A stretch of 14,096 nucleotides of DNA from assembly GCA_937960755.1 (NCBI GenBank), contig CALGOL010000432.1:1-14096 (forward strand), in the 5' to 3' direction. Made by a program: the position numbers and the translations under genes. This document shows positions 1 through 7,673 of the stretch, piece after piece. The notes beneath the pieces were generated by a model. That model was not told the origin of the DNA, did no database searches, and worked only from the letters and a program-made list of their open reading frames with translations. The DNA comes from an uncultured Azospirillum sp. (GTDB lineage Bacteria; Pseudomonadota; Alphaproteobacteria; Azospirillales; Azospirillaceae). The number at the start of each line of letters is the position of its first letter. Position 1 is the first letter of the stretch.

Positions 1-32
1 GACTGGAGTTCAGACGTGTGCTCTTCCGATCT
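1..32 (+). other. Illumina TruSeq adapter remnant (not genomic)
   Basis: The first 32 bases match the well-known Illumina TruSeq read-2 adapter sequence. It begins GACTGGAGTTCAGACG and ends with the universal CTCTTCCGATCT, lacking only the leading GT. This is a library construct left at the contig end, not organism DNA. Genomic sequence starts at about base 33, so no biological start or promoter can be inferred upstream of the first gene. Confidence 0.97.
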
Positions 33-34
33 CC

Positions 35-934
35 ATGGCGTGGCGCCGGGCGCACGAGGCGTTGGGCTGGCCCGCGTGGATCGGCGAGGCCGCCGCTGCG
101 ATTGCGGCGACCGTCTTTGTTGTGGTTGGCGCGCTCTACGCCTGGAAAACGGCGAAGCATTGGGATGAAATGGTGAAAGAATTTCGCCATCCGGTGCGGG
201 TTAATTTTTTCGCCGCCATCTCCATCAATTTGATGATTATGGGCGGGCTCGCCTTGCCGTACGCCGCCGGTTTTGCCGACGGGTTGTGGATGGCGGGAGC
301 CGCATTGCATTTTTCAGTGGCGCTTTACGTCATCGGCAGGTGGATCGAGCACCCGCAAGATCCGGCGACATTCAACCCCGCATGGTTCATTCCGGTGGTC
401 GGCAACGTGCTGGCCCCGGTGGTCGGGGTGAAGCTGGGGCATGTCGACGCGGCGTGGTTCTTTTTTTCGGTCGGCGTCGTGTTCTGGCTGGGCCTGCTGC
501 CCTTGGCGCTTAATCGGGCGATTTTCGTCGCCCCGCCGCTGCCGCCCAAGATGCTGCCGACTTTGGCGATCTTCATCGCCCCGCCCGCCGTGGCGTTTTT
601 GGCGTGGCGCGCGTTGACGGCGCCCGCCATGATCGCCCCGGTCGACGCGCTGGGGCATGTGCTGATTTTTGCGGCGCTTTTCACCGCTTTTTTGATGCTG
701 CGGCTCATTACCGTCCTGGCGCGACTGCCGTTCGCGCCGTCGTGGTGGGCCTACACCTTCCCATCCGCCGCCCTGGCCGCCGGTTTGGCCGAATTGGCGG
801 CGGCGAAGGGGGGGACGGCGTTCTATTCCTCGCTCGCCGGGCTTTTTGTGGCGGGCGCTACTTTAATCGTGCTGCTGGTCAGCCTGCGCACGCTCAAGGC
901 GGCGTTCTCCGGCCATCTCTTTGCGCCGGAATAA
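35..934 (+). CDS. SLAC1/TehA (TDT) family anion channel/exporter, 5'-truncated
   Basis: This is an integral membrane protein of the SLAC1/TehA (tellurite-resistance/dicarboxylate transporter) family, which forms ten-helix anion channels or exporters in the inner membrane. The 299 visible residues hold about nine hydrophobic segments, near residues 15-37, 55-75, 85-103, 117-134, 138-158, 175-192, 206-228, 236-255 and 262-285. Family-like stretches include NPAWFIPVVGNVLAPVVG (about 114-131) and PSWWAYTFPSAALA (about 235-248). The opening MAWRRAHE resembles the internal stretch after the first part of helix 1 in TehA proteins, so the ATG at 35 is probably an internal Met and roughly 25-30 residues are missing. 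The loss coincides with the adapter junction. The substrate cannot be told from sequence. Tellurite resistance is only a historical family label. Confidence 0.85.
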   Translation: MAWRRAHEALGWPAWIGEAAAAIAATVFVVVGALYAWKTAKHWDEMVKEFRHPVRVNFFAAISINLMIMGGLALPYAAGFADGLWMAGAALHFSVALYVIGRWIEHPQDPATFNPAWFIPVVGNVLAPVVGVKLGHVDAAWFFFSVGVVFWLGLLPLALNRAIFVAPPLPPKMLPTLAIFIAPPAVAFLAWRALTAPAMIAPVDALGHVLIFAALFTAFLMLRLITVLARLPFAPSWWAYTFPSAALAAGLAELAAAKGGTAFYSSLAGLFVAGATLIVLLVSLRTLKAAFSGHLFAPE

Positions 935-1031
935 GCCGATAGGGCATGCTGCGCCGCGCATCGTTCTGGCGCAACGCGGCAAAGCGGGCTAGAAAGGAGC
1001 GTCATTCAGCGCAGCCGATAAGAGTAGGGCG
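935..1031. other. Intergenic region upstream of gatB
   Basis: This 97-bp gap separates the channel gene from gatB. It has a strong Shine-Dalgarno-like AGAAAGGAG at 991-999, but no ATG, GTG or TTG follows at a useful distance. The gatB ATG is 32 bp farther on and has only a weak TAGGG (1025-1029) beside it. No clear terminator or sigma-70 promoter was seen. Confidence 0.4.
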
Positions 1032-2483
1032 ATGTCGTATATTCAGGGCGAAACGGGCGAGTGGGAAGTGGTGATCGGGCTGGAGGTTCACGCCCAAGTG
1101 TCCTCTAACGCCAAACTGTTTTCCGGCGCCTCCACCCGCTTCGGCGCGGAGCCGAACGCTCAGGTCAGCTTCGTCGACGCCGGCTTTCCCGGCATGCTGC
1201 CGGTCATCAACGAGTACTGCGTTGAGCAGGCGGTGCGCACCGGCTTGGGGCTAAAGGCGGAAATCAATCTGAAGTCGGTTTTCGACCGCAAGAACTACTT
1301 CTACGCCGATCTGCCCAACGGCTATCAGATTAGCCAGTATCTCCAGCCCATCGTCGGCAAGGGCGAACTGGTGCTGGACATGCCCGACGGCTCGTCGCGC
1401 ACCGTCGGCATCACCCGCCTGCACCTGGAGCAGGACGCCGGCAAGTCGATTCACGACCAGCATCCCTCCAAGACCTACGTCGACCTCAACCGCGCCGGCG
1501 TCGCCTTGATGGAGATTGTGTCGGAACCCGATTTGCGCACGGCGGAGGAGGCCGGGGCCTACCTGCGCAAGCTGCGTTCGATTCTGCGCTACCTCGGCAC
1601 CTGCGACGGCAACATGGAGGAAGGCTCCATGCGCGCCGACTGCAATGTGTCGGTGCGCCGGCCGGGCGGCCCGCTGGGCACACGCTGCGAAATCAAGAAC
1701 GTCAACTCCATCCGCTTCGTCATCGCCGCCATTGAATACGAGGCGGCGCGTCAGGTCGAAGTGATCGAGGCCGGCGGCAAGATCGATCAGGAAACCCGGC
1801 TGTGGGACACGGGCAAACTGGTGACCCGCTCCATGCGCTCCAAGGAGGAAGCGCATGATTACCGCTACTTCCCCGATCCCGACTTGCTGCCGCTGGAGCT
1901 TGACGCCGATTGGGTCGAGGACATCAAGGCCGGTTTGCCGGAACTGCCGGACGAGAAAAAGGCGCGCTTCATTTCCGACTATAAGCTGTCGGCCTATGAC
2001 GCCGGCGTGCTGGTGAATGAGAAGGCGCGGGCCGAGTATTTTGAGACCGTCGCCAAGGGCCGCGATCCCAAGATGGCGGCCAATTGGGTGACCGGCGACT
2101 TGTTCGGCGCGCTCAACAAGGCGGCGCTCGACATCGACCAGAGCCCGGTTTCGGCGGAAAACCTCGGCGGGCTGATTGATCTTATCGCCGACAACACCAT
2201 TTCCGGCCGCATCGCCAAGGAAGTGTTTGAAGAGATGTTCAAAACCGGCGACAAGCCGGCCGACATCGTCGAACGCAAAGGCTTGCGGCAGGTCACCGAC
2301 ACCGGCGCCATCGAAGCCGCCATCGACGGCGTGCTGGCGGCCAACGCCGACAAGGTGGCGGAGTTCCGCTCGGGCAAGGATAAGCTGTTCGGCTTCTTCG
2401 TCGGTCAGGTGATGAAGCAGACGCAAGGCAAAGCCAATCCGGCGCTGGTCAATGAGCTTTTAACGACCAAGCTGAAAGGCTAA
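1032..2483 (+). CDS. gatB: Asp-tRNA(Asn)/Glu-tRNA(Gln) amidotransferase subunit B
   Basis: GatB is the tRNA-binding kinase subunit of the GatCAB complex. It activates the side-chain carboxylate of misacylated Glu-tRNA(Gln) or Asp-tRNA(Asn), and ammonia supplied by GatA completes the amidation in the cytoplasm. The 483-residue length is normal. Signature segments appear in order: VIGLEVHAQV (14-23), YADLPNGYQISQYLQPI (91-107), LHLEQDAGKS (130-139), DLNRAGVALMEIVSEPDL (151-168), EEGSMRADCNVSVRRPGG (196-213), EIKNVNSIRF (220-229) and DYRYFPDPDLLPL (276-288). From about residue 300 comes the helical and YqeY-like tRNA-binding tail, which is complete. The ATG at 1032 is the first in-frame start and the family N-terminus begins shortly after. 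gatA and gatC are not directly upstream, where an unrelated channel gene sits, so GatC and GatA must be encoded elsewhere. The following kinase gene starts 7 bp after the stop. Confidence 0.98.
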   Translation: MSYIQGETGEWEVVIGLEVHAQVSSNAKLFSGASTRFGAEPNAQVSFVDAGFPGMLPVINEYCVEQAVRTGLGLKAEINLKSVFDRKNYFYADLPNGYQISQYLQPIVGKGELVLDMPDGSSRTVGITRLHLEQDAGKSIHDQHPSKTYVDLNRAGVALMEIVSEPDLRTAEEAGAYLRKLRSILRYLGTCDGNMEEGSMRADCNVSVRRPGGPLGTRCEIKNVNSIRFVIAAIEYEAARQVEVIEAGGKIDQETRLWDTGKLVTRSMRSKEEAHDYRYFPDPDLLPLELDADWVEDIKAGLPELPDEKKARFISDYKLSAYDAGVLVNEKARAEYFETVAKGRDPKMAANWVTGDLFGALNKAALDIDQSPVSAENLGGLIDLIADNTISGRIAKEVFEEMFKTGDKPADIVERKGLRQVTDTGAIEAAIDGVLAANADKVAEFRSGKDKLFGFFVGQVMKQTQGKANPALVNELLTTKLKG

Positions 2484-2490
2484 GGAAGCC

Positions 2491-4101
2491 ATGCGGGCGA
2501 CGGGGGGGCTGTCAGCGGCGCCGCCGCGCGACAAAGATCTGGAGGAGCGGTTGGAGATGGCCTTATCGGCCACCAACGCCGCTCTTTGGGACGCCGATCC
2601 CGTCGCCGGAACCTGTTGGTGGTCGGACAGCTTTTTCCGCATGCTGGGCTTCGACGCCCCGCCGATGGAACCGCCGGTCGATTTCTGGCGCGAGCGCCTG
2701 CATCCCGCCGACGCCGAGCGGGTGATGGCGGTGATCGACGATCATTTGGCTGGCCAGACCGATATTTACAAATACGACTACCGCTTGCGGCGCGAAGACG
2801 GGACGTGGATTTGGATTGAGGCGTCGGGGCGTTGCCGCCGCGATTCGTCGGGCCGCGCCGTGCGCTACGCCGGCATCATGGTGGACATCACGGCGCTGAA
2901 ACAGCAGGAGGAGCGGGCGCGCGCCAGCGAGGAGCGGCTGTTCCAAATCCTGGAAGTCAGTCCGATCGCCTGCAACATCACCACCCGCGACGGCCGCTTC
3001 ATTTTCTGTAATCCGCAATTACCCAAACTATTGGGCGTCGCGCGGGACGAAATGAAGAAGGTCAACGCCGCGACGCTTTACACCGATCCGCAGACACGGC
3101 GCGATTTGATAGCGCGCTTTGAACGGGAAGGGTCGTTTCGCGACGCCGAAATCACCTTCACCCGCATGTCCGACGGCAAAGTGATTTGGCTGCTGTCGTC
3201 ATGGGACGCGATTGATTATGACGGCGAGCCGGCGCTGTTGACTTGGCTTTACGACATTACCGACCGCAAACTGGCGGAACGGGAAATGTTGCGCGCCAAG
3301 GATGCGGCGGAACGGGCGCTGGCTGATTTGCGCTCAGCGCAGGAAAGCCTGATTCAGGCCGAAGCCATGGCGTCGCTCGGGCAGTTGGTGGCCGGCGTCA
3401 CCCATGACCTCAATACCCCCATCGGCATCGGCGTCACCGCCGCCAGCCACTTGCATCACGAAGTCAAGCGCATGCGCGCGGCCTTTGAAGGCGGGGCGTT
3501 GAAGAAGTCGCAACTGGTGGATTTCTTCAACATGTTGGAGGAGTCTTCCCGGCTCATCACCGCCAATATGGAGCGCGCCGCCGATCTGGTCCACAGCTTC
3601 AAGCGGGTGGCGGTGGACCAGACGTCGGGCGAACGGCGCAGCTTTGATCTTGCCGGCTACATGGCGGAGATCGTTCATTCCCTGGGGCCGCGCTTGAAGC
3701 GCACCGGCGTCAGGGTCAACCTGTCCTGTCCGCCCGACATCGCGATGGACAGCTATCCCGGCGCGCTGTCGCAGGTGCTGACCAATTTGATCGTCAATGC
3801 GCTGGTGCACGCCTATGACGACGGCGCGGTTTCCGGCGATATCGATGTGACGGCGGCCCTCGACGGCGATAGCCATGTTGTCATCACGGTGGCCGACCAC
3901 GGCGTCGGCATGGGGCCGGAGCAATTGCAACGCATCTTTGAGGCGTTTTACAGCACGCGGCGCGACCGCGGCGGCTCCGGCCTTGGCCTGCATATTGTCG
4001 AGACGCTGGCCAGCGGTCCACTGGGCGGCGGGGTCGACGTGCGCTCAACGCCGGGGCGCGGCGCCGCCTTCACCGTGACCTTGCCGCTAAAACCGGTTTA
4101 A
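2491..4101 (+). CDS. Soluble PAS-PAS sensor histidine kinase
   Basis: This is a predicted cytoplasmic sensor kinase of 536 residues with no transmembrane helix. PAS domain 1 spans about 20-135 and ends in a PAC motif (AGIMVDIT). PAS domain 2 spans about 146-260 and ends TWLYDITDR. A coiled-coil linker runs about 260-292. The dimerisation/phosphoacceptor region contains GVTHDLNTPIG with His305. The ATPase domain has an N box (TNLIVNALVHA, Asn436), a G1 box (DHGVGMG, 469-475), an F box (FEAFYSTRRDRGG) and a G2 box (GGSGLGLHIVE, 494-504), so it should be active. AAGGA sits just upstream of ATG 2491. A stronger GGAGGAG (2541-2547) precedes an in-frame Met23 (ATG 2557), a possible alternative start. 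No response regulator is adjacent. The 7-bp gap to gatB suggests co-transcription. The signal and partner are unknown. Confidence 0.93.
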   Translation: MRATGGLSAAPPRDKDLEERLEMALSATNAALWDADPVAGTCWWSDSFFRMLGFDAPPMEPPVDFWRERLHPADAERVMAVIDDHLAGQTDIYKYDYRLRREDGTWIWIEASGRCRRDSSGRAVRYAGIMVDITALKQQEERARASEERLFQILEVSPIACNITTRDGRFIFCNPQLPKLLGVARDEMKKVNAATLYTDPQTRRDLIARFEREGSFRDAEITFTRMSDGKVIWLLSSWDAIDYDGEPALLTWLYDITDRKLAEREMLRAKDAAERALADLRSAQESLIQAEAMASLGQLVAGVTHDLNTPIGIGVTAASHLHHEVKRMRAAFEGGALKKSQLVDFFNMLEESSRLITANMERAADLVHSFKRVAVDQTSGERRSFDLAGYMAEIVHSLGPRLKRTGVRVNLSCPPDIAMDSYPGALSQVLTNLIVNALVHAYDDGAVSGDIDVTAALDGDSHVVITVADHGVGMGPEQLQRIFEAFYSTRRDRGGSGLGLHIVETLASGPLGGGVDVRSTPGRGAAFTVTLPLKPV

Positions 4102-4120
4102 GCGGCTGAGGGGCGCGGAA

Positions 4121-4723
4121 CTACAAAAAAGTCGGAATCACCGACAGGGCGAGGCTGCCGGCGAGCGCGCCGAAGAACCACGCGCGCCGCCGCTCCGTCG
4201 TCAGCACCGCTTCGATCTTCATCCCCAGCCAGACCCACGGCGTCACCCCGACCCAGGCGGCGGCGAAGAAAATCAGGCTGAGGGTGAGGGCGTCGGCGAT
4301 CTGCGAACCAAGCGTCGGCGTCGCATACGCCGTGACGGCGGCCAAGGCCATTTGCCACCCCTTGGGGTTGACCCATTGGAAGGCGGCGGCTTGAAGGAAG
4401 CTGAGCGGCTTGGCCCCCGCGGCGTTCAGCGCCAGTTTCGCGCGGCGGGCCTGAAAAATCCGCCATGACAGGTAAAACAGGAAGGCGGCGCCGATAATCT
4501 GCATGATTTGATGAATCAGCGGATAGGTCGACAGCAGCGGTCCCAGCCCCAAAGCCACCAGCGCCACCATCACCGGAAAGCCGATGGCGATCCCCAGCAT
4601 GTGGGGAATCGACCGCCGGAAGCCGAACGCCGCCCCGGATGAGGCCAACATGATGTTGTTGGGGCCGGGGGTGATGGTGGCGACCACGGCGAAGACGGAA
4701 AAAGCGGCGACGTCGACGGCCAC
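4121..4723 (-). CDS. LysE/RhtB family amino-acid exporter
   Basis: This is an inner-membrane translocator of the LysE/RhtB family, which exports amino acids such as lysine, homoserine, threonine or leucine. The 200-residue length is typical. The diagnostic N-terminal TPGPNNIML lies at 18-26 within helix 1. Further hydrophobic segments lie near 40-62, 70-88, 112-132, 145-168 and 180-198, and the family-like FQWVNPKGWQMAL is at 115-127. The start chosen is GTG at 4723, because the family N-terminus begins there and no ATG is available in frame. A GGAG lies about 10 nt upstream of it on the minus strand. It is convergent with the upstream kinase gene, with a 19-bp gap between stops. It lies 186 bp downstream of pepN on the same strand, separated by a dispersed hairpin repeat, so it probably has its own promoter. 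The exact substrate cannot be assigned. Confidence 0.93.
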   Translation of the reverse strand: MAVDVAAFSVFAVVATITPGPNNIMLASSGAAFGFRRSIPHMLGIAIGFPVMVALVALGLGPLLSTYPLIHQIMQIIGAAFLFYLSWRIFQARRAKLALNAAGAKPLSFLQAAAFQWVNPKGWQMALAAVTAYATPTLGSQIADALTLSLIFFAAAWVGVTPWVWLGMKIEAVLTTERRRAWFFGALAGSLALSVIPTFL

Positions 4724-4777
4724 AGGCGGGGGACTCCGTATAGAAGGAAGCTCAAAGAGCTTTTGTCACCGTATCGC

Positions 4778-4861
4778 CGTCATTCCGGCGAAGGCCGGAA
4801 TCCAGAGCGTTTCAGCAACGCGCCCGAAGCGCCCTGGACCCCGGCCTGCGCCGGGGTGACG
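4778..4861. repeat. Dispersed intergenic inverted repeat with two hairpins
   Basis: Two near-identical arms, 4778-4809 and 4831-4861, are inverted relative to each other. Each starts CGTCA and runs inward to a TCCAG box. Each arm also folds on itself: TTCCGGC (4783-4789) with GCCGGAA (4794-4800), and CCCCGGC (4839-4845) with GCCGGGG (4850-4856), both with 4-nt loops. The form 'GTCATTCC...GGAATCCAG / CTGGACCCC...GGGGTGAC' is a dispersed intergenic repeat type common in alphaproteobacterial genomes. Lying between pepN and the exporter gene, it may attenuate read-through or stabilise mRNA ends. Arm-to-arm differences are compensated within each stem (TT/AA against CC/GG), so RNA or hairpin structure has been kept. 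Confidence 0.85.
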
Positions 4862-4909
4862 GAAAACAATAGAAAATCAATTACTTAAACGCGCGATCCC
4901 CCCACGGCC

Positions 4910-7552
4910 TCAGCCCAAATGCGCCAAGCTCTTGGCGGTCACTTCGGCGACGTCGGGGGACAGCTTGGCGGCGGCGGCCACCCGCTGCATTTCCGCCTTC
5001 ATCAGGGCTTGGCGCGCCTTGTCGAAGCGGGCCGCGCGGGAGAACGGGCCCATCATGCGCGCGGCGACCTGCGGGTTCATCGGGTCGAGCGTCAGCACCT
5101 GATCGGCCAGGAAGCGATAGCCGGCCCCGTCGGCGGCGTGGAAGCGCACCGCGTTGGCGTTGGCGAACGAGCCGATCAGCGCGTACACCTTGTTGGGGTT
5201 GCGGATGTTGAACGCCGGATGGTCCAGCAGGCTTTTCACTGTTTCCAGCGTGTCGGGGCGGGACGACATCGCCAGCACCCCCAACCATTTATCCACCACC
5301 AGCGGGTTTTCACTCCAGCGGCGATAGAAGGCGTCGAGCGCCTGGGCGCGTTCTTCCTCCGCCGACGCGTTGGCGAGGAACTGCAAGGCGGCGACGCTGT
5401 CGGTCATGCAGGCGGCGGCGTGGAACTGGCCGACGCACAGGCCCAAGGCTTCCGGCGTTTCCGCCGCCATCAGATAGGCCAGCGCGATGTTTTTCAGCGA
5501 ACGGCGGCCGATGGCGGCGGCGTCCACCGAGAACGGGCCGTTATCGGCGAGGCGGCGATAGGTCGCCAACCATTGCGGGCCCAGCGCTTCGCCCAGGCTG
5601 CGACGCAGGAACTCCCGCGCCTTGTGGATGGCGTCGGGGTCAACCACCGGCATTTGGTTGGCGAGATAGCCTTCGCCCGGCAGGATCACCGCTTGCGCGG
5701 CGAACGCCGGATCGTCGGCGCTGTCCGCCAGCAGCTTGCCCACCGCATCGAGCAGCGCTTGCGGCGCGGTCAGCGCGCGGCCGTGCTGAACATCCTCCAC
5801 CAGCCGCAGCAGCACCCGCACCGCCAAGGCTTGCCCGGCTTCCCAGCGGTTGAACGGGTCGGAATCATGGGCGAGGCGGAAGGCGAGGTCTTCGTCGGCG
5901 TCGTCGGTCGCCAGCTTGACCGGGGCGGAAAAGCCGCGCAGCAACGACGGAACCGGGCGGGCTTTAATGCCGGAGAAGACGAAACGCTCGTTAGGACGGC
6001 GGACGTGCAGCAGCACGCTGGTCTCCCCATCCGGCGTCAGGCGCAAATCATCGCCGTCCGGTCCCAGCAGGCCCACCGCCAAAGGAATATGCATCGGCTG
6101 CTTGGTCGGCTGGCCGGGCGTAGCGGGAATGGTCTGCTCGACGTCGATGGTGAAGGTTTCGGCGGCGGCGTCGTACTGGGTGGAGACCGCCAGTTGCGGC
6201 GTGCCGGCTTGGGAGTACCACAAGCGGAACTGGCCGAGGTCGACGCCGCTGGCGTCCTCCATCGCCTGAACGAAGTCGTCGCAGGTGACGGCTTGGCCAT
6301 CGTGGCGTTCAAAATAGAGGTCCATACCCTGGCGGAAGCCTTCGGCCCCCAGCAGAGTATGCATCATGCGGATAACTTCGGCGCCTTTGTTGTAGACGGT
6401 CGCAGTGTAGAAGTTATTGATTTCCATGTAGGAAGACGGCCGCACCGGGTGCGCCATGGCCCCGGCGTCCTCTTGGAACTGGCCGGTGCGCAGGCCCTGT
6501 ACGTCGCCGATGCGCTTGACCGCGGCCGAGTTCATGTCGGCGGAGAATTGCTGATCGCGGAAGACGGTCAAGCCTTCCTTCAACGACAATTGGAACCAGT
6601 CGCGGCAAGTGACGCGGTTGCCGGTCCAATTGTGGAAATATTCGTGGGCGACCACCGCTTCAATGCCCAGAAAGTCGGCGTCGGTCGCGGTGTCGGGGCG
6701 GGCAAGAATGTATTTGGTGTTGAACACGTTGAGCGACTTGTTCTCCATCGCCCCCATGTTGAAGTCGCCAACGGCGACGATGTTGAAGACGTCGAGGTCG
6801 TATTCCAGCCCGTAGACTTCTTCATCCCACGCCATCGACTTTTTCAGCGAGCGCATGGCGTGGTCGCATTTGTCCTCGTTGCCCGGCTCGACATAAATGC
6901 GAAGCTGAACGTGGCGGCCGGATTCGGTGCGGAAATGGTCCACCACCGGAACCAGCTTGCCGGCCACCAGCGCGAAAAGATACGATGGCTTGGGGAACGG
7001 GTCTTCCCAGCGCGTCCAGTGCCGGCCGTTTTCGCCTTTGCCTTGGCCCACCAGATTGCCGTTGGACAGCAAGACCGGGTAACGCTCGCGGTCGGCGTCG
7101 ATGGTCACCGTATACTTAGCCATCACGTCGGGGCGGTCGATGAACCAGGTGATCTTGCGGAAGCCTTCCGGCTCGCACTGGGTGCAGAAGTTGCCGGAAG
7201 AAACGTAAAGCCCCTCCAGCGCCGTGTTTTCCTTGGGATTAATCCGCGCGCGGGTGGTCAACGCGAACGCTTCCGGCGCATCCGCGACGGTCAGGTGATT
7301 ATCGTCGAGAACATAGCGGTCGGCGGCCAGTTCGGCGCCGTCCAGGTCGATTCCCAGCAATTCCAGCTTTTGACCGTCAAGCTTCAACGGATCAGTACGG
7401 TTGAACGCCGCTGGATTACGGCGGATGGACAGCGTCGACGTCACGACGGTCGCGGTTTCCTCCAGCGAGAAGGAAAGGTCGACATGATCGATCAAAAAGG
7501 CCGGCGGCCGATAATCGGTAAGCTGCACGGCCTTGGGCGTCGGGCGATCCAT
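4910..7552 (-). CDS. pepN: Aminopeptidase N (M1 family zinc metallopeptidase)
   Basis: This cytoplasmic zinc aminopeptidase removes N-terminal residues from peptides and acts late in protein turnover. It is an M1 family member of the PepN subgroup, with 880 residues from the ATG at 7552, the usual size. The exopeptidase motif GAMEN is at 267-271, the zinc-binding and catalytic HEYFH at 303-307, followed by NWTGNRVTCRDWFQLSLKEG with the third zinc ligand Glu at 326. An N-terminal beta domain (about 1-190) includes the substrate-pocket stretch CTQCEPEGFRKITWF. The C-terminal half is the long helical domain typical of PepN. An in-frame TTG at 7567 would add five residues but has no ribosome site, whereas GAGAGACGG precedes the ATG. 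All catalytic residues are present. It lies 121 bp downstream of the lipoprotein gene on the same strand. Confidence 0.97.
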   Translation of the reverse strand: MDRPTPKAVQLTDYRPPAFLIDHVDLSFSLEETATVVTSTLSIRRNPAAFNRTDPLKLDGQKLELLGIDLDGAELAADRYVLDDNHLTVADAPEAFALTTRARINPKENTALEGLYVSSGNFCTQCEPEGFRKITWFIDRPDVMAKYTVTIDADRERYPVLLSNGNLVGQGKGENGRHWTRWEDPFPKPSYLFALVAGKLVPVVDHFRTESGRHVQLRIYVEPGNEDKCDHAMRSLKKSMAWDEEVYGLEYDLDVFNIVAVGDFNMGAMENKSLNVFNTKYILARPDTATDADFLGIEAVVAHEYFHNWTGNRVTCRDWFQLSLKEGLTVFRDQQFSADMNSAAVKRIGDVQGLRTGQFQEDAGAMAHPVRPSSYMEINNFYTATVYNKGAEVIRMMHTLLGAEGFRQGMDLYFERHDGQAVTCDDFVQAMEDASGVDLGQFRLWYSQAGTPQLAVSTQYDAAAETFTIDVEQTIPATPGQPTKQPMHIPLAVGLLGPDGDDLRLTPDGETSVLLHVRRPNERFVFSGIKARPVPSLLRGFSAPVKLATDDADEDLAFRLAHDSDPFNRWEAGQALAVRVLLRLVEDVQHGRALTAPQALLDAVGKLLADSADDPAFAAQAVILPGEGYLANQMPVVDPDAIHKAREFLRRSLGEALGPQWLATYRRLADNGPFSVDAAAIGRRSLKNIALAYLMAAETPEALGLCVGQFHAAACMTDSVAALQFLANASAEEERAQALDAFYRRWSENPLVVDKWLGVLAMSSRPDTLETVKSLLDHPAFNIRNPNKVYALIGSFANANAVRFHAADGAGYRFLADQVLTLDPMNPQVAARMMGPFSRAARFDKARQALMKAEMQRVAAAAKLSPDVAEVTAKSLAHLG

Positions 7553-7561
7553 AATTCCGTC

Positions 7562-7589
7562 TCTCAAGAATAATGTGATATTCGCGAGA
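7562..7589. promoter_or_regulatory. 28-nt interrupted palindrome in the pepN leader
   Basis: TCTC-N2-GAATA-N6-TATTC-N2-GAGA forms two 11-nt arms that match at 9 of 11 positions around a 6-nt centre. It lies 10 bp upstream of the pepN ATG (minus strand). It is unusually AT-rich for this window. It could be an operator half-site pair or an mRNA leader hairpin that overlaps the ribosome-binding area. No known regulator site is recognised. Confidence 0.4.
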
Positions 7590-7632
7590 CAAGACCATGG
7601 TGCGCCTTGGCCCGCTTGGCAATAGCCGAACG

Positions 7633-7653
7633 GGCGCGCCAGCGAAGCGCGCC
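7633..7653 (-). terminator. GC hairpin after lipoprotein gene (possible weak terminator)
   Basis: GGCGCGC (7633-7639) pairs perfectly with GCGCGCC (7647-7653) across a 7-nt loop. It sits about 20 bp downstream of the lipoprotein stop codon on the minus strand. There is no following T-run, so it could be a weak or Rho-assisted terminator, or merely a processing hairpin ahead of pepN. Confidence 0.3.
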
Positions 7654-7673
7654 TCGCAATGCGGGTTTCCGAC

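Noticed and set aside
991..1018. A possible short leader peptide behind the AGAAAGGAG motif
   Set aside because: No ATG, GTG or TTG lies at a usable distance. Only an ATT codon could serve, which is too weak a basis.
1251..2426. A 391-residue open frame antisense to gatB
   Set aside because: Same cause: codon bias of gatB. The translation has no recognisable motif and no credible ribosome site.
4919..7573. An 884-residue open frame on the plus strand opposite pepN
   Set aside because: It is the mirror of pepN in the GC-rich codon pattern. The product is Gly/Arg/His-rich with no domain, and pepN on the other strand carries intact catalytic motifs.
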